Positions 9,202 through 18,064 of a stretch of 64,000 nucleotides of DNA are shown piece by piece. This stretch comes from Costertonia aggregata (GTDB lineage Bacteria > Bacteroidota > Bacteroidia > Flavobacteriales > Flavobacteriaceae), in NCBI RefSeq assembly GCF_013402795.1, contig NZ_CP058595.1, positions 1,027,501 to 1,091,500 of the forward strand. Direction: 5' to 3'. Below the pieces are notes generated by a model. The model saw only the letters and a list, made by a program, of their open reading frames with translations, was not told where the DNA came from and ran no database searches. Numbering within the stretch: the first letter of the stretch is position 1; each line of letters opens with the position of its first letter. The position numbers and the translations under genes were made by a program.

Positions 9202-10479
9202 CTAAGTTTTGGGCGTAAAAGGTCTAACGATCAATCGAGCGGCCTTATCATAGTTTATATAATTATAGGCCCAATTAAAGAAAACCACCACCTTGTTCCG
9301 AAACCCTACCAGTGCCATTAAATGCACGAACATCCAAACAAACCATGCAAAGAACCCTCCAAAACGTAGTTTTTTGATATCAGCCACGGCCTTGTTACGG
9401 CCAATGGTCGCCAATGAACCTTTGTCATAATATACAAAGGGTCTCATGGTCTCGCCCTTGAACGATCGTTTCAGGTTTTGGGCCAACAGTTCCCCTTGTT
9501 GAATGGCCGGTTGCGCCACTTGCGGGTGGCCATCAGGAAATTCATCGGTCTGCATGTAGGCAATATCGCCAATGGCAAAGATAGATTCATAACCTTCTAC
9601 CTGATTGTACTTATTTACCTTGTACCTATTTAATCTGTCTTTCAAAACGGAATTTTCAAATCCTTCTACAATCGCTCCCGTAACCCCTGCGGCCCATATA
9701 AAGTTTTTGGTTCTTATGGTAGTGTTGTCTTTTAAAGTGAGCCGTTCACCGTCATACGTACTGACCATGGTATTCAAATGAATTTTCACCCCCAATTCTT
9801 GTAAGAACCGGGTAGCTTTTTTAGAAGCATGTTCGCTCATTGGAGGCAAAATTCGATCACTCCCCTCGAACAAATGAATTTGCATCTCATCTATATTTAG
9901 ATGTTTATAATCTTTAGGAAACACATTTCGTTTTAACTCTGCAAAGGCCCCTGCCAGCTCAACTCCAGTGGGGCCACCGCCCACAATGCTAAAATTGAGC
10001 AATGCCTTACGTTCTTCCAAATCATCACAATTGTCAGCATCCTCAAAATTTTGGAGCATTAAACTTCTTATGTTTAAGGCCTGCGGCACGCTTTTCATAG
10101 GCATCGCATATTTTTCAATATCCGTATTACCAAAAAAATTGGTTTTGGTACCGGTGGCCAAAACCAAGTAGTCATATGTAAGCTGGCCAATATCGGTATG
10201 GATTTCTTGTTTTACCGGATCTATTTCTTTTACCGTGGCCCATCTAAAATGAAAATTATCAAGGTTTTTGAGTACTTTACGAATAGGATAGGCAATGGAA
10301 TCGGGTTCTAGCCCACTCGTGGAAACCTGATATAACAAAGGTTGAAACGTGTGATAGTTGTGCTTATCTACCAGTACGATTTGGGCATCTAGACCCCTCA
10401 ACTTTTTTGCAAGGGAAATTCCACCGAATCCGCCTCCTATGATAACTATTCGCTTTTTATCCGTTTTGGGTAGATGCAT
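9202..10479 (-). CDS. ndh: Type II NADH:quinone oxidoreductase (NDH-2)
   Basis: A 425-residue FAD protein with two Rossmann motifs: GGGFGGISLAKKL near the N terminus for FAD and VGGGPTGVELAGAF in the middle for NADH. The third FAD segment is IFAIGDIAYM, followed by AQPAIQQGELLAQNL. The C-terminal 60 residues contain a hydrophobic stretch (FFAWFVWMFVHLMALVGF) that anchors NDH-2 to the membrane. It passes electrons from NADH to quinone without pumping protons. It is a single gene with its own terminator. Confidence 0.9.
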   Translation of the reverse strand: MHLPKTDKKRIVIIGGGFGGISLAKKLRGLDAQIVLVDKHNYHTFQPLLYQVSTSGLEPDSIAYPIRKVLKNLDNFHFRWATVKEIDPVKQEIHTDIGQLTYDYLVLATGTKTNFFGNTDIEKYAMPMKSVPQALNIRSLMLQNFEDADNCDDLEERKALLNFSIVGGGPTGVELAGAFAELKRNVFPKDYKHLNIDEMQIHLFEGSDRILPPMSEHASKKATRFLQELGVKIHLNTMVSTYDGERLTLKDNTTIRTKNFIWAAGVTGAIVEGFENSVLKDRLNRYKVNKYNQVEGYESIFAIGDIAYMQTDEFPDGHPQVAQPAIQQGELLAQNLKRSFKGETMRPFVYYDKGSLATIGRNKAVADIKKLRFGGFFAWFVWMFVHLMALVGFRNKVVVFFNWAYNYINYDKAARLIVRPFTPKT

Positions 10480-10574
10480 TCTTTATTTTTTACAAAATTA
10501 CGGATTATGACGCCAAAAAAGATGGTGTTTTTAGGCGTATAACACCTCCCAAAAGTGGTTTGTTCGGTTTGTTT

Positions 10575-10582
10575 TATATTTG
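10575..10582 (+). promoter_or_regulatory. Bacteroidota -7 box upstream of the FKBP gene
   Basis: TATATTTG matches the TAnnTTTG consensus and sits 20 bp before the ATG at 10603. A well-placed -33 TTTG box is not evident. Confidence 0.45.
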
Positions 10583-10602
10583 ACCCCTAAAAGAATCCCC
10601 TG

Positions 10603-11064
10603 ATGAAAAAAATAATCTTCGCCCTAATTTTTGTTATAGCCCTATCGTGTTCCACCGACAGCGAGACAGATAGTTTGGTAGATTTTACCGAACAAAACGA
10701 ACAGGAAATACAAGATTACATTCAAGACAATAATTTAAACGCCCAGAGAAGTGCTACAGGTCTCTATTATGTGATAGATGAGCCTGGCTCGGGTGAACGG
10801 CCCAATAGCAACTCAAACGTTACCGTAAGCTACAGAGGTTTTTTTACCGATGGTACCGTTTTTGATGAAAGTGATGCCAACGGTGTTTCCTTTGATTTGC
10901 AACAGGTAATTCCCGGGTGGACGGAAGGTATACAGTTATTTGGGGAAGGTGGCAGCGGAACCCTTTTAGTACCCTCGCGTTTGGGGTATGGCAATAGGGA
11001 CTTTAGGGGCATACCCGCCGGTTCGGTCCTTATTTTTGAGGTCATCCTGATTTCGGTAAATTAA
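10603..11064 (+). CDS. FKBP-type peptidyl-prolyl isomerase lipoprotein
   Basis: The 153-residue product has a lipoprotein signal peptide with lipobox cysteine (IALSCS, Cys16), a short acidic linker and one FKBP domain from about residue 50 to the end. Recognisable FKBP segments are GTVFDES, QVIPGWTEGIQL, GSGTLLVPSRLGYG and GSVLIFEVILI. It probably speeds proline isomerisation in exported proteins at the periplasmic face. It is convergent with the oxidoreductase gene at 11072, 7 bases away. Confidence 0.92.
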   Translation: MKKIIFALIFVIALSCSTDSETDSLVDFTEQNEQEIQDYIQDNNLNAQRSATGLYYVIDEPGSGERPNSNSNVTVSYRGFFTDGTVFDESDANGVSFDLQQVIPGWTEGIQLFGEGGSGTLLVPSRLGYGNRDFRGIPAGSVLIFEVILISVN

Positions 11065-11071
11065 TATGGCC

Positions 11072-12424
11072 TCAGTAGTTTTCCTTTAACCAATCGTACG
11101 GTTTTCTTTTCATCCAAAGCCCTCTCGTAAAATCAGGGAAGTCCTGCGGCTCCCCGTTATTAGCGATGGAAGCTTCGGATAAGGGTGTAACAGCACTCCA
11201 AGCTGCCGCATCGTAGACATCCATAGGTGGGGCGACATTAGCCTTGGCCGACTCCACAAAGGAATTGATTACGAAAAAATCCATCCCGCCATGTCCTGCA
11301 TCCAGAGCATATTCCCCATACTTTTTCCAGAGGGGATGGTCATATTTTTGTAACCATTCATCGGCCTTGTCCCATGTATGCTGTTCTGATTCTCCTTCGA
11401 TATAGATTCGGTTTCCGTCTACCTCCCATAATCCTTTTGCCCCTTGTACCCTAAAACCAAGGGAATAAGGTCTGGGCAAATTACAGTCATGTGTGATAAT
11501 GATAGTTTCGCCATATGCCGTGTTAATGGTAGAAGTAATGACATCACCTTGCTTGAACTTTATTTTGGCGTTGGGATGGTTTTCCCCACCGACATCTACA
11601 ATATAGTTGTGCAGACCAATGGCTTTTGTGGCATGAGAGGTCATCGAAACAAAACGATTTCCCCTATTGACATTGGCCATAACCGCCACGGGGCCTAACC
11701 CATGGGTAGGGTAAACATCCGCATTTCGTTTTACGGAATGTTCGGTTCGCCATTTGGATTCCGAGATTCCCTTTTCCCCAAACTCCGCTCCCTTGCCATA
11801 CGCTGTTTTACCATCATTGAACTTTACGAACCTCAAATCATGTTGATAACCACATCTAAAATGCACCAACTCGCCAAAAACGTTTTGTTCTACCATGTTC
11901 AAAACAGCCAAAATATCTCTACGGTAATTCACGTTTTCCAAAATCATCATATGGGTGCCGGTCTCTTCGTGGGTGTTGACCAAATCCCAACATTCTTCCA
12001 ATGTGTTGGATGCCGAAACTTCAACACCAGTATATTTCCCTGCTTTCATGGCATCTACGGCCATTCGAGTATGCCATAGCCAAGGGGTGGATATAATAAC
12101 GGCATCGACTTCTTTCAGTTCCAGTAAGTTTCGGTAATCATACTCGTTTTTTCCAAATATCTTAACGGATTTACCGCCGGCCTTATCTATTAAATCGGAT
12201 GCGATTTTTATTCTAGCCGCATCAATATCACATATGGCAGTGATAGTAACATCCTTACGTAATAAAAGGTTGTTCAAATGATTCGTACCCCGTAGCCCGA
12301 CACCGATTAGCCCTACTTTCAATTTTTCGTTGGTACCGAACATTCCATTAGTGAAACTTGGCGCCAAAAACAATCCAGCTCCCATGGCTGAGGTTTCTTT
12401 GATAAATTTTCTTCTAGAATTCAT
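11072..12424 (-). CDS. Gfo/Idh/MocA family oxidoreductase with Tat-type signal
   Basis: A 450-residue NAD(P)-dependent sugar dehydrogenase-like protein. The N terminus has a twin-arginine signal (NSRRKFIKETSAMGAGLFLA), then the Rossmann fold beginning KVGLIGVGLRGTNHL, and a long C-terminal alpha/beta domain. Members exported this way in Bacteroidota include glycosidases of the GH109 type, which use NAD in an oxidation-hydrolysis mechanism. Whether this one is a dehydrogenase or a glycosidase cannot be decided by eye. It is divergent from the nucleotidyltransferase gene. Confidence 0.88.
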   Translation of the reverse strand: MNSRRKFIKETSAMGAGLFLAPSFTNGMFGTNEKLKVGLIGVGLRGTNHLNNLLLRKDVTITAICDIDAARIKIASDLIDKAGGKSVKIFGKNEYDYRNLLELKEVDAVIISTPWLWHTRMAVDAMKAGKYTGVEVSASNTLEECWDLVNTHEETGTHMMILENVNYRRDILAVLNMVEQNVFGELVHFRCGYQHDLRFVKFNDGKTAYGKGAEFGEKGISESKWRTEHSVKRNADVYPTHGLGPVAVMANVNRGNRFVSMTSHATKAIGLHNYIVDVGGENHPNAKIKFKQGDVITSTINTAYGETIIITHDCNLPRPYSLGFRVQGAKGLWEVDGNRIYIEGESEQHTWDKADEWLQKYDHPLWKKYGEYALDAGHGGMDFFVINSFVESAKANVAPPMDVYDAAAWSAVTPLSEASIANNGEPQDFPDFTRGLWMKRKPYDWLKENY

Positions 12425-12500
12425 TTGATGAAATTTTAAGTAAGATATTCATTTTGGCACTTTTAAAACGCTGGCTGTCCCGTTTTTTAAACTAAACCGT

Positions 12501-12508
12501 TATTTTTG
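12501..12508 (+). promoter_or_regulatory. Bacteroidota -7 box upstream of the nucleotidyltransferase gene
   Basis: TATTTTTG fits TAnnTTTG and lies 22 bp before the start codon at 12531, in the 106-bp divergent region shared with the oxidoreductase gene. Confidence 0.45.
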
Positions 12509-12530
12509 TGGCTCACAATCAACATAAAAC

Positions 12531-13421
12531 ATGACACTACTTTTAATGGCCGCTGGTAGCGGTAGCCGATACGGAAAACTAAAACAATTTGATGATTTAG
12601 GCCCCAAAGGAGAATTTTTGATGGAATTTGCCATGTACGATGCCATTAAAAATGGTTTTGACCATATTGTGGTCATTACCAAAAAAGACAATGTTGCTTT
12701 TTTGAAGGAACATCTTTCCAAAAGATTAACTGAAAACGTACAATTGGATGTGCTGGCACAGGAAATCGCTGATTTGCCCACCGGGGCAACTTTCACAGGC
12801 GAGCGGCCTAAACCTTGGGGTACCGCCCATGCCGTTTGGACCGCAAGGAATGTCATAGACCAACCTTTTTGTGTCATCAATGCCGATGATTTTTACGGGC
12901 AATCCGCTTACGCAAACGCCGCCACGTTCATTAAAGAATACCCGCAAGAAGACCATTACGCCCTTGTGGGATATACCTTAAAAGACACACTTTCTGAACA
13001 CGGATCGGTATCTAGAGGTGTCTGTAAGACCAATGGCGACAACTTAATATCAGTTGATGAGCGCTTAAAATTGGCCCAGGAAGGCGAAAAGGTAGTCGAT
13101 GCCGACTCTGGAATGGAATATACAGGGAACGAACTGGCCAGTATGAATTTCTGGATATGTCGCCCCTCTATTTTTGAAGTTATAGAAAAAGAGTTCAGAG
13201 CGTTTTTGCAAGACGAACATATGATAAAAACCAGTGAACTTTATATCCCCAAGACCATACAAAACCTATTGCAAGAAGGCAAGGCAAAGGTAAAGGTCCT
13301 CCCTTCCAAAGACAATTGGTTTGGGGTAACTTATGCCAGTGATCGTGAAATGGCGGTGAAGAGCTTACAGCAAAAAACCAATGAAGGCCAATATATATCC
13401 CCTTTGTGGCAAAACCAATAA
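12531..13421 (+). CDS. Sugar-phosphate nucleotidyltransferase
   Basis: The 296-residue protein starts with the nucleotide-binding loop LLLMAAGSGSRYGKLKQF and has the metal-binding INADDFYG segment (about residues 121-128) of the GT-A-like NTP transferase fold. It would transfer a nucleotidyl group to a sugar 1-phosphate. The next gene, a sugar-kinase-like phosphotransferase, starts immediately after its stop codon, so the two probably form a kinase plus nucleotidyltransferase salvage pair. The sugar is not known. Confidence 0.85.
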   Translation: MTLLLMAAGSGSRYGKLKQFDDLGPKGEFLMEFAMYDAIKNGFDHIVVITKKDNVAFLKEHLSKRLTENVQLDVLAQEIADLPTGATFTGERPKPWGTAHAVWTARNVIDQPFCVINADDFYGQSAYANAATFIKEYPQEDHYALVGYTLKDTLSEHGSVSRGVCKTNGDNLISVDERLKLAQEGEKVVDADSGMEYTGNELASMNFWICRPSIFEVIEKEFRAFLQDEHMIKTSELYIPKTIQNLLQEGKAKVKVLPSKDNWFGVTYASDREMAVKSLQQKTNEGQYISPLWQNQ

Positions 13422-14480
13422 ATGAATCAGTTCAATGTGGAACGGTTACAATCCGTTTTGAATTTTTTTTCCGTTCCGAAAAAAAAGTATCGTTTTAAGC
13501 CCATTACCAATGGTTTGATAAACGATACTTTTTTTGTTTTGGAAGGCGATAAAACCTTGTACATACTTCAAAAAATAAACAACTCTGTATTTAACGATAT
13601 TGAAGGCATGATGAGCAATATGCAAAATGCCCTTGTTCATTTAAAAGATCAGGATTATAAAGCATTGGAACTTATACCGACCCTTGATAAAAAAAGCTAT
13701 CATTTCCAGAATGGTTTTTGGCGGTTGACGAGCTATATAGAACAGAGTGTTACTTACAATACTACGAGCAGGGTAGATGTTGCCTTCGAAGCAGGTAAAA
13801 TCATTGGGAAATTTCATTCGCTATTGGCCAAAGTGGATATGGAAAAATATGTGGACACCATTCCCCATTTTCACGACCTAGAGTTTCGGGAAGAACAGTT
13901 TAAAAAATCGATTTTAGGGGCAAAAAAACGAAAATTACAAACGGCCAAAACCGCTATTGCATTTGTAAATGAAACGTTTGAGTATATTGGGTTGGCCAAA
14001 ACCGAAGAACAACCCTTGCGGATATGCCATAACGACACCAAATTAAACAATATTCTTTTTTCAAAAGTGGATGATACGGCACTTTGCTTGATAGATTTGG
14101 ATACGTTGATGAAAGGATGTTTTTACTATGATTTTGGGGATGCGGTTCGCACCATTGTCAATACCGCACCCGAGGATGAAACAGATCATAGCAAAATTAT
14201 TTTTGAAACAGCGCTGTTCGAGGCTTTTTTAAAGGGACTTTCTGAAAATGCTTCATTTCTTACGAAAAATGAGATAGCCTCAATGCCTTTCGGCGTTATC
14301 GTGATGCCTTTTTTACATGGCCTACGTGCACTTACCGATTATTTAAACGAAAATATATATTATAAAGTCAGCTATGACAATCAAAATCTGGATAGGGCTT
14401 TAAGCCTTTTTGACTTTACCAAGAAAGCCATTGCAAATACGAAGTATATGAAGGCCACTATTACCAGAACATTTATATAA
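13422..14480 (+). CDS. Aminoglycoside phosphotransferase-fold kinase, probably a sugar 1-kinase
   Basis: A 352-residue APH/choline-kinase-fold protein. The catalytic loop is ICHNDTKLNNILF and the metal-binding loop is LIDLDTLMKG. Its order directly behind a nucleotidyltransferase recalls N-acetylhexosamine 1-kinase (NahK) loci, where a sugar is phosphorylated at C1 and then activated. It is translationally adjacent to the upstream gene, with no intergenic bases. The NahK-like role is an inference; an antibiotic resistance role is unlikely from context. Confidence 0.82.
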   Translation: MNQFNVERLQSVLNFFSVPKKKYRFKPITNGLINDTFFVLEGDKTLYILQKINNSVFNDIEGMMSNMQNALVHLKDQDYKALELIPTLDKKSYHFQNGFWRLTSYIEQSVTYNTTSRVDVAFEAGKIIGKFHSLLAKVDMEKYVDTIPHFHDLEFREEQFKKSILGAKKRKLQTAKTAIAFVNETFEYIGLAKTEEQPLRICHNDTKLNNILFSKVDDTALCLIDLDTLMKGCFYYDFGDAVRTIVNTAPEDETDHSKIIFETALFEAFLKGLSENASFLTKNEIASMPFGVIVMPFLHGLRALTDYLNENIYYKVSYDNQNLDRALSLFDFTKKAIANTKYMKATITRTFI

Positions 14481-14691
14481 TCAGATTTTAGCTAAAAAGT
14501 CCTTCTGACGCTTAAATCAAAATAGTTTTCGCAAAAGATGATGTTGAAAAGCATCCAATGAGCAGGTTACAATACATGTTCTCTCGATTCTTGTTTAAAG
14601 TATTGGTTTTTTGCTAGGAATAATTATTGAACTTGAGTTCCCCTACACAGATTATCATTATATTTAAGTAGTACTTACTAAGACTTTTAAT

Positions 14692-15582
14692 ATGATGAAC
14701 ACTCTAGATTTGGCCAATGAGCATAAGCTAATTTCCCAACTTTTTAAATGGCCCACTTCCTCCGAAGAATGGGAGGAATATAAACTGAGCGAGGAACAAG
14801 TCGCCCATTTTCGTGAATATGGTTACGTATCGGGTATTCGATTATTGAATGACGAACAAATTCAAGCATTAAGAGAAGAGCTTGAAGAAATAGTAAACCC
14901 CAATCACCCTGGACACCATTTGTTTTATGAGTTTCACAGCAATGAATCCAAGGATTCCAAATCAAGACTTTTTCACTCTTTGGGCCATTGGCGAATTACA
15001 AAAGGATTTCATGATGTTTTATGGAATCCGGCTTTTGTGATGGCCGCCCATCAGTTATTAGGGGAAAAATCCGTTCGTTTTTGGCATGACCAACTCTTTT
15101 ACAAACCGGCCCATCATGGGGGCGTTGTGGCCTGGCATCAAGACTATTCCTATTGGACCCGCACCATAGCCATGCAGCATCTTACATGCTGGACCGGTCT
15201 GGACGATGCCACTACCGAAAACGGTTGTCTTCACTATATACCCAAAAGCCATACGTGGGGATTATTGGAAGCGCCCGCCCTAGCGGGAAATATGGACAGT
15301 TTATTGGAGTATTTGACCGATGAGCAAAAAGAAGGTTTTAAACCTGTTCCCATTGAACTAAAGAAAGGACACGCTACTTTTCACCATCCCCTATTGGTAC
15401 ACGGTTCCTATGAAAATAATTCTGAAAGAAGTCGTAGGGCGTTTGTCCTCAATGTATTTGCCGATGGCACCTTGAGTAATACCGATGACGAACTTTTGGC
15501 GGGTGTACCCAAAATTGCCAAAGGCAGAAAAATGGAAGGTAAGTTTTTCCCCTTATTGTACAAGGCTGGATCAACAGTTTAA
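14692..15582 (+). CDS. Phytanoyl-CoA dioxygenase (PhyH) family protein
   Basis: A 296-residue Fe(II)/2-oxoglutarate dioxygenase-like protein. The HxD part of the iron-binding triad is in WHQDYSYW, the distal histidine is in FHHPLLVHGS, and the following RSRRAF provides the arginine that usually binds 2-oxoglutarate. Two consecutive ATG codons at 14692 and 14695 are both usable. It is the last chromosomal gene before the element boundary; the 210 bp upstream hold no other gene that I can see. Confidence 0.88.
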   Translation: MMNTLDLANEHKLISQLFKWPTSSEEWEEYKLSEEQVAHFREYGYVSGIRLLNDEQIQALREELEEIVNPNHPGHHLFYEFHSNESKDSKSRLFHSLGHWRITKGFHDVLWNPAFVMAAHQLLGEKSVRFWHDQLFYKPAHHGGVVAWHQDYSYWTRTIAMQHLTCWTGLDDATTENGCLHYIPKSHTWGLLEAPALAGNMDSLLEYLTDEQKEGFKPVPIELKKGHATFHHPLLVHGSYENNSERSRRAFVLNVFADGTLSNTDDELLAGVPKIAKGRKMEGKFFPLLYKAGSTV

Positions 15583-15610
15583 AACTATTTGTTCAAACTT
15601 GACCGAAAAC

Positions 15611-15636
15611 AAAAAAAACTCTCAATTAATTGAGAG
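15611..15636 (-). terminator. Terminator of the interrupted tRNA gene
   Basis: Bases 15619-15636 form a perfect 18-nt palindrome (CTCTCAATTAATTGAGAG). On the minus strand it is followed by eight T residues (15618-15611). It lies directly downstream of the tRNA 3' fragment, as expected for the original tRNA terminator left on the chromosomal side. Confidence 0.75.
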
Positions 15637-15642
15637 CTTTCG

Positions 15643-15664
15643 CGGTCTGGACGGGACTCGAACC
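15643..15664 (-). tRNA. Displaced tRNA 3' end: attachment site of the ICE (probably tRNA-Asp)
   Basis: On the minus strand the sequence reads GG-TTCGAGT-CCCGT-CCAGACC-G. That is the T-loop, the 3' side of the T-stem, a seven-base acceptor strand and the discriminator base. Upstream of the GG the sequence no longer pairs with CCCGT and no D-arm or anticodon arm follows, so this is a fragment and not a tRNA gene. Acceptor CCAGACC with discriminator G agrees with flavobacterial tRNA-Asp as I remember it. Integrases that use tRNA 3' ends leave exactly such a fragment at one junction and an intact tRNA at the other. Confidence 0.75.
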
Positions 15665-15867
15665 TTGCTTAGCGAGCCCAGTCGCTGTGGCGTTTGCGCC
15701 AAATATCTTCATTTATGTTGACGATTTGTGACCTATTTGCTAATGATTGATAGCTCAACTTGTTTTCGTCTGTGCAAATATAAAAATTCTTTTCAATTGA
15801 TACCATTTGGTATGAATTAATTTAAATAATAAGGGAGTTTATTTATCATACAATATACCCGCAATTT
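15665..15867. other. Non-coding end of the element with small inverted repeats
   Basis: There is no convincing gene here. Next to the att fragment are two small hairpins, AGCGA/TCGCT at 15671-15686 and GGCG/CGCC at 15689-15700. An imperfect 10-bp dyad, AATTGATACC with GGTATGAATT and one mismatch, lies at 15796-15819. Such repeats near a junction could be integrase or excisionase arm sites, but this is not shown. Confidence 0.4.
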
Positions 15868-16013
15868 AAACTCGTAAAATACTTCCATCAAAAGACTACG
15901 GCATAAAGCCAACGCTTCATCCCATACTTATTTATTCCGTTTCCTTTTGAGCCAAGATTTTATCTTCCGTTTGGTTCCTGCTTAAATATTGTTTAATCTA
16001 AAATTTGAGTATT
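15868..16013 (+). repeat. Leader repeat, copy 1 (upstream of the ParB-like gene)
   Basis: About 145 bp immediately before the parB-like ATG recur, diverged, at 17930-18064 before the next small gene. Shared blocks include AAACTCGTAAAATAC, CCATCAAAAGACTACGGC, TTTATTCCGTTTCCTTTTGA and AAATATTGTTTAA. In both copies the repeat ends exactly at an ATG (16014 and 18065), which argues that it is a 5' leader or promoter region used twice. Confidence 0.75.
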
Positions 16014-17798
16014 ATGACAACAAAAGCAAGTACCACAAAGAGAAGAAGTAGAGCGAAGACTGCTGTCACTTCTAAATTAAACGGAAATCCGGTAAAGCTG
16101 GAAATTCAGAACCTTCCCATCGGCAAAATTAAGGCTGACCCAGAACAGCCTCGAAAGACCTTTGACGAAAAACATTTGGAACAACTTTCCGAAAGTATCA
16201 AATGGCACGGTGTACTTCAACCGATAACGGTACGGAAATCTGGAAAGGATTTCATCATCGTGATGGGCGAAAGAAGATTTCGCGCAAGCAAAATGGCGAA
16301 TAAAACAACCATTCCGTGCATTGTCAGAGATTATGAGAACAATGAAATTTTGGAAGTTCAGATTATCGAAAACCTGCAACGACAGGATGTTGAGCCTACT
16401 GAGGAAGCTGAATCAATAGCTTACCTGAGCGAGAGGTATGCACCGACTGAAATTGCAAAACGACTGGGCAGAACGGACAACTTCATTCGACAAAGATTAA
16501 AATTGGCAGGTCTAATAGATGGCTTTAAGCACTTTGTTCGCAATGGTGAAATGACGATTTCGCTGGGTGTTGGTGTTGCACTCTTTGCACCGGAAGAACA
16601 GTTAATGATGTTGGAAACGATGGGCGATGATTTCAATGCCCATCAAGTCAACAGGATGATTAAAGACCAGACCTACGACTTGGAAAAGGCATCTTTTGAT
16701 GTAAGCGATAAGAAGTTGGTGCCGAAAGCCGGGTCTTGTGTAGAATGTCCGTTCAATGCGGCCAATCAAGGCAATCTGTTCGGTGAGGGTAAAATGGTCT
16801 GTACAAAATCAGCTTGTTTTGAAACGAAGAAAAGCAAGTCCTTCCTGAATCTAATTGAAAAATCCAAGAAAGAGAATGTACTACTGATTCCTGAAATACG
16901 ACAGTATTGGGCAGACGACGAAAACAATCAGCTCATTATTTCACAGTTGGAAAATAATGGCTTGAAGGTCTATCTACTTGATGATGTCGAAATCATCGAA
17001 AATCCGATTAAGCCGACAATTGAGGCCATTAAGAAAGAGTACCAACATTACGATTATTCCGAGGACGAACTGAATGGCGAACTTAAGGAAGCGATAGAGG
17101 ACTATAATAAAGAATTGGAAGCATATAATTCAGCCAAAGAAAATGGATTTGCGGATGGTATCGTTTTTCATCCTGAGACTTACCAAAACAAGGAAGTGTT
17201 TGTCAAGGTGATTGAGAAATCAAAAGATAAATCAACTGAGTATTCAGCACCATTGGCCAATAGGAAAATGGCGGATTGTACACCTGAAGAACAAATCATC
17301 AAAATCAATGAACGTGAAATCCGCAAAAAGCATATTGAAAACAATAGGCAGTTTGAGGAAGTGGTGCAGATGATTCGTGAGACCAAATACATCGATACGA
17401 AGAAGACACTTTCAACAGACGAAATGGTGGCATTCTCGATATCGCTCTTTGAAAATAATGTGGATTATATGAGCCAACAAAAGTATTTCTCAAAGTTCTT
17501 GGGCGACACGTCCAAAATGACCAAAGTTGAAATGGTCGAGAATTTCAAGAAGAAATTTAAAAAGGAAATCTTTCATAAATTAATTCGATATATGCTCACC
17601 AAGCAAGTGCATTTTGGCGAGAGCAATCACGTGAATAACCTGACGAACATTTCATTCTACAATTCGATGCAAGGATATTACAAATCCAAAATTGCAGACA
17701 TTGAGAAGAACTATGCTGAGAAAAGAAACAAGCGTGAAGCACGTTTGAAAGAGCGTATCGCAATTCTTGAAAAGAAAATTCAGGAACTCAACGATTAG
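16014..17798 (+). CDS. ParB/RepB/Spo0J family protein with Cys cluster
   Basis: A 594-residue ParB-like protein. The N-terminal ParB fold has DPEQPRKTF, the CTP-binding-type GERRFRAS (85-92) and ENLQRQDVEPTEEA (119-132). A helix-turn-helix follows at about 143-165. A four-cysteine cluster (C242, C245, C263, C268) could bind zinc, and the C terminus is a basic coiled coil. The ATG at 16014 is preferred over TTG at 16005 because the duplicated leader ends at an ATG in both copies. In ICEs such proteins are thought to help maintain the excised circle. A terminator follows. Confidence 0.9.
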   Translation: MTTKASTTKRRSRAKTAVTSKLNGNPVKLEIQNLPIGKIKADPEQPRKTFDEKHLEQLSESIKWHGVLQPITVRKSGKDFIIVMGERRFRASKMANKTTIPCIVRDYENNEILEVQIIENLQRQDVEPTEEAESIAYLSERYAPTEIAKRLGRTDNFIRQRLKLAGLIDGFKHFVRNGEMTISLGVGVALFAPEEQLMMLETMGDDFNAHQVNRMIKDQTYDLEKASFDVSDKKLVPKAGSCVECPFNAANQGNLFGEGKMVCTKSACFETKKSKSFLNLIEKSKKENVLLIPEIRQYWADDENNQLIISQLENNGLKVYLLDDVEIIENPIKPTIEAIKKEYQHYDYSEDELNGELKEAIEDYNKELEAYNSAKENGFADGIVFHPETYQNKEVFVKVIEKSKDKSTEYSAPLANRKMADCTPEEQIIKINEREIRKKHIENNRQFEEVVQMIRETKYIDTKKTLSTDEMVAFSISLFENNVDYMSQQKYFSKFLGDTSKMTKVEMVENFKKKFKKEIFHKLIRYMLTKQVHFGESNHVNNLTNISFYNSMQGYYKSKIADIEKNYAEKRNKREARLKERIAILEKKIQELND

Positions 17799-17811
17799 CT
17801 TTTGTTGTTCG

Positions 17812-17849
17812 AAGGAAGGGTCAGCATTCGTGCTGGCTCTTCTTTTTTT
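17812..17849 (+). terminator. Terminator after the ParB-like gene
   Basis: GGTCAGCA-TTCG-TGCTGGCT forms a stable hairpin (one G-T wobble plus one at the base) followed by a run of seven T residues. Confidence 0.8.
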
Positions 17850-17929
17850 AGATAATCCTTCAATAGGAAAAGGGTGTTCAGCGGGAAAATAATAATCAAT
17901 CAATAGTTAGCGCAAAGGTAAACTCGTAA

Positions 17930-18064
17930 AATACACCCATCAAAAGACTACGGCATAAAGCCACTTCTTCTTCCCTCGCTCATTTATTCCGTTTCCTTTT
18001 GAGCTGTGATTTTAACTTCCGTTTGGGTGCTGCTCAAATATTGTTTAACTAAAATTTCAGCATT
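17930..18064 (+). repeat. Leader repeat, copy 2 (upstream of a 57-residue gene)
   Basis: This is the second copy of the leader found at 15868-16013, with the same order of conserved blocks and ending at the ATG at 18065. The two TTCCGTTT elements about 35 bp apart are kept in both copies and could be binding sites for a shared regulator. Confidence 0.75.

Noticed and set aside
13422-14480. Aminoglycoside resistance kinase
   Set aside because: The fold is shared, but the gene abuts a sugar nucleotidyltransferase in chromosomal DNA, which fits a sugar kinase far better.
15643-15730. A complete tRNA or tmRNA gene at the element end
   Set aside because: Only the T-loop and acceptor 3' strand are present; the T-stem 5' strand does not pair and no anticodon or D arm can be drawn.
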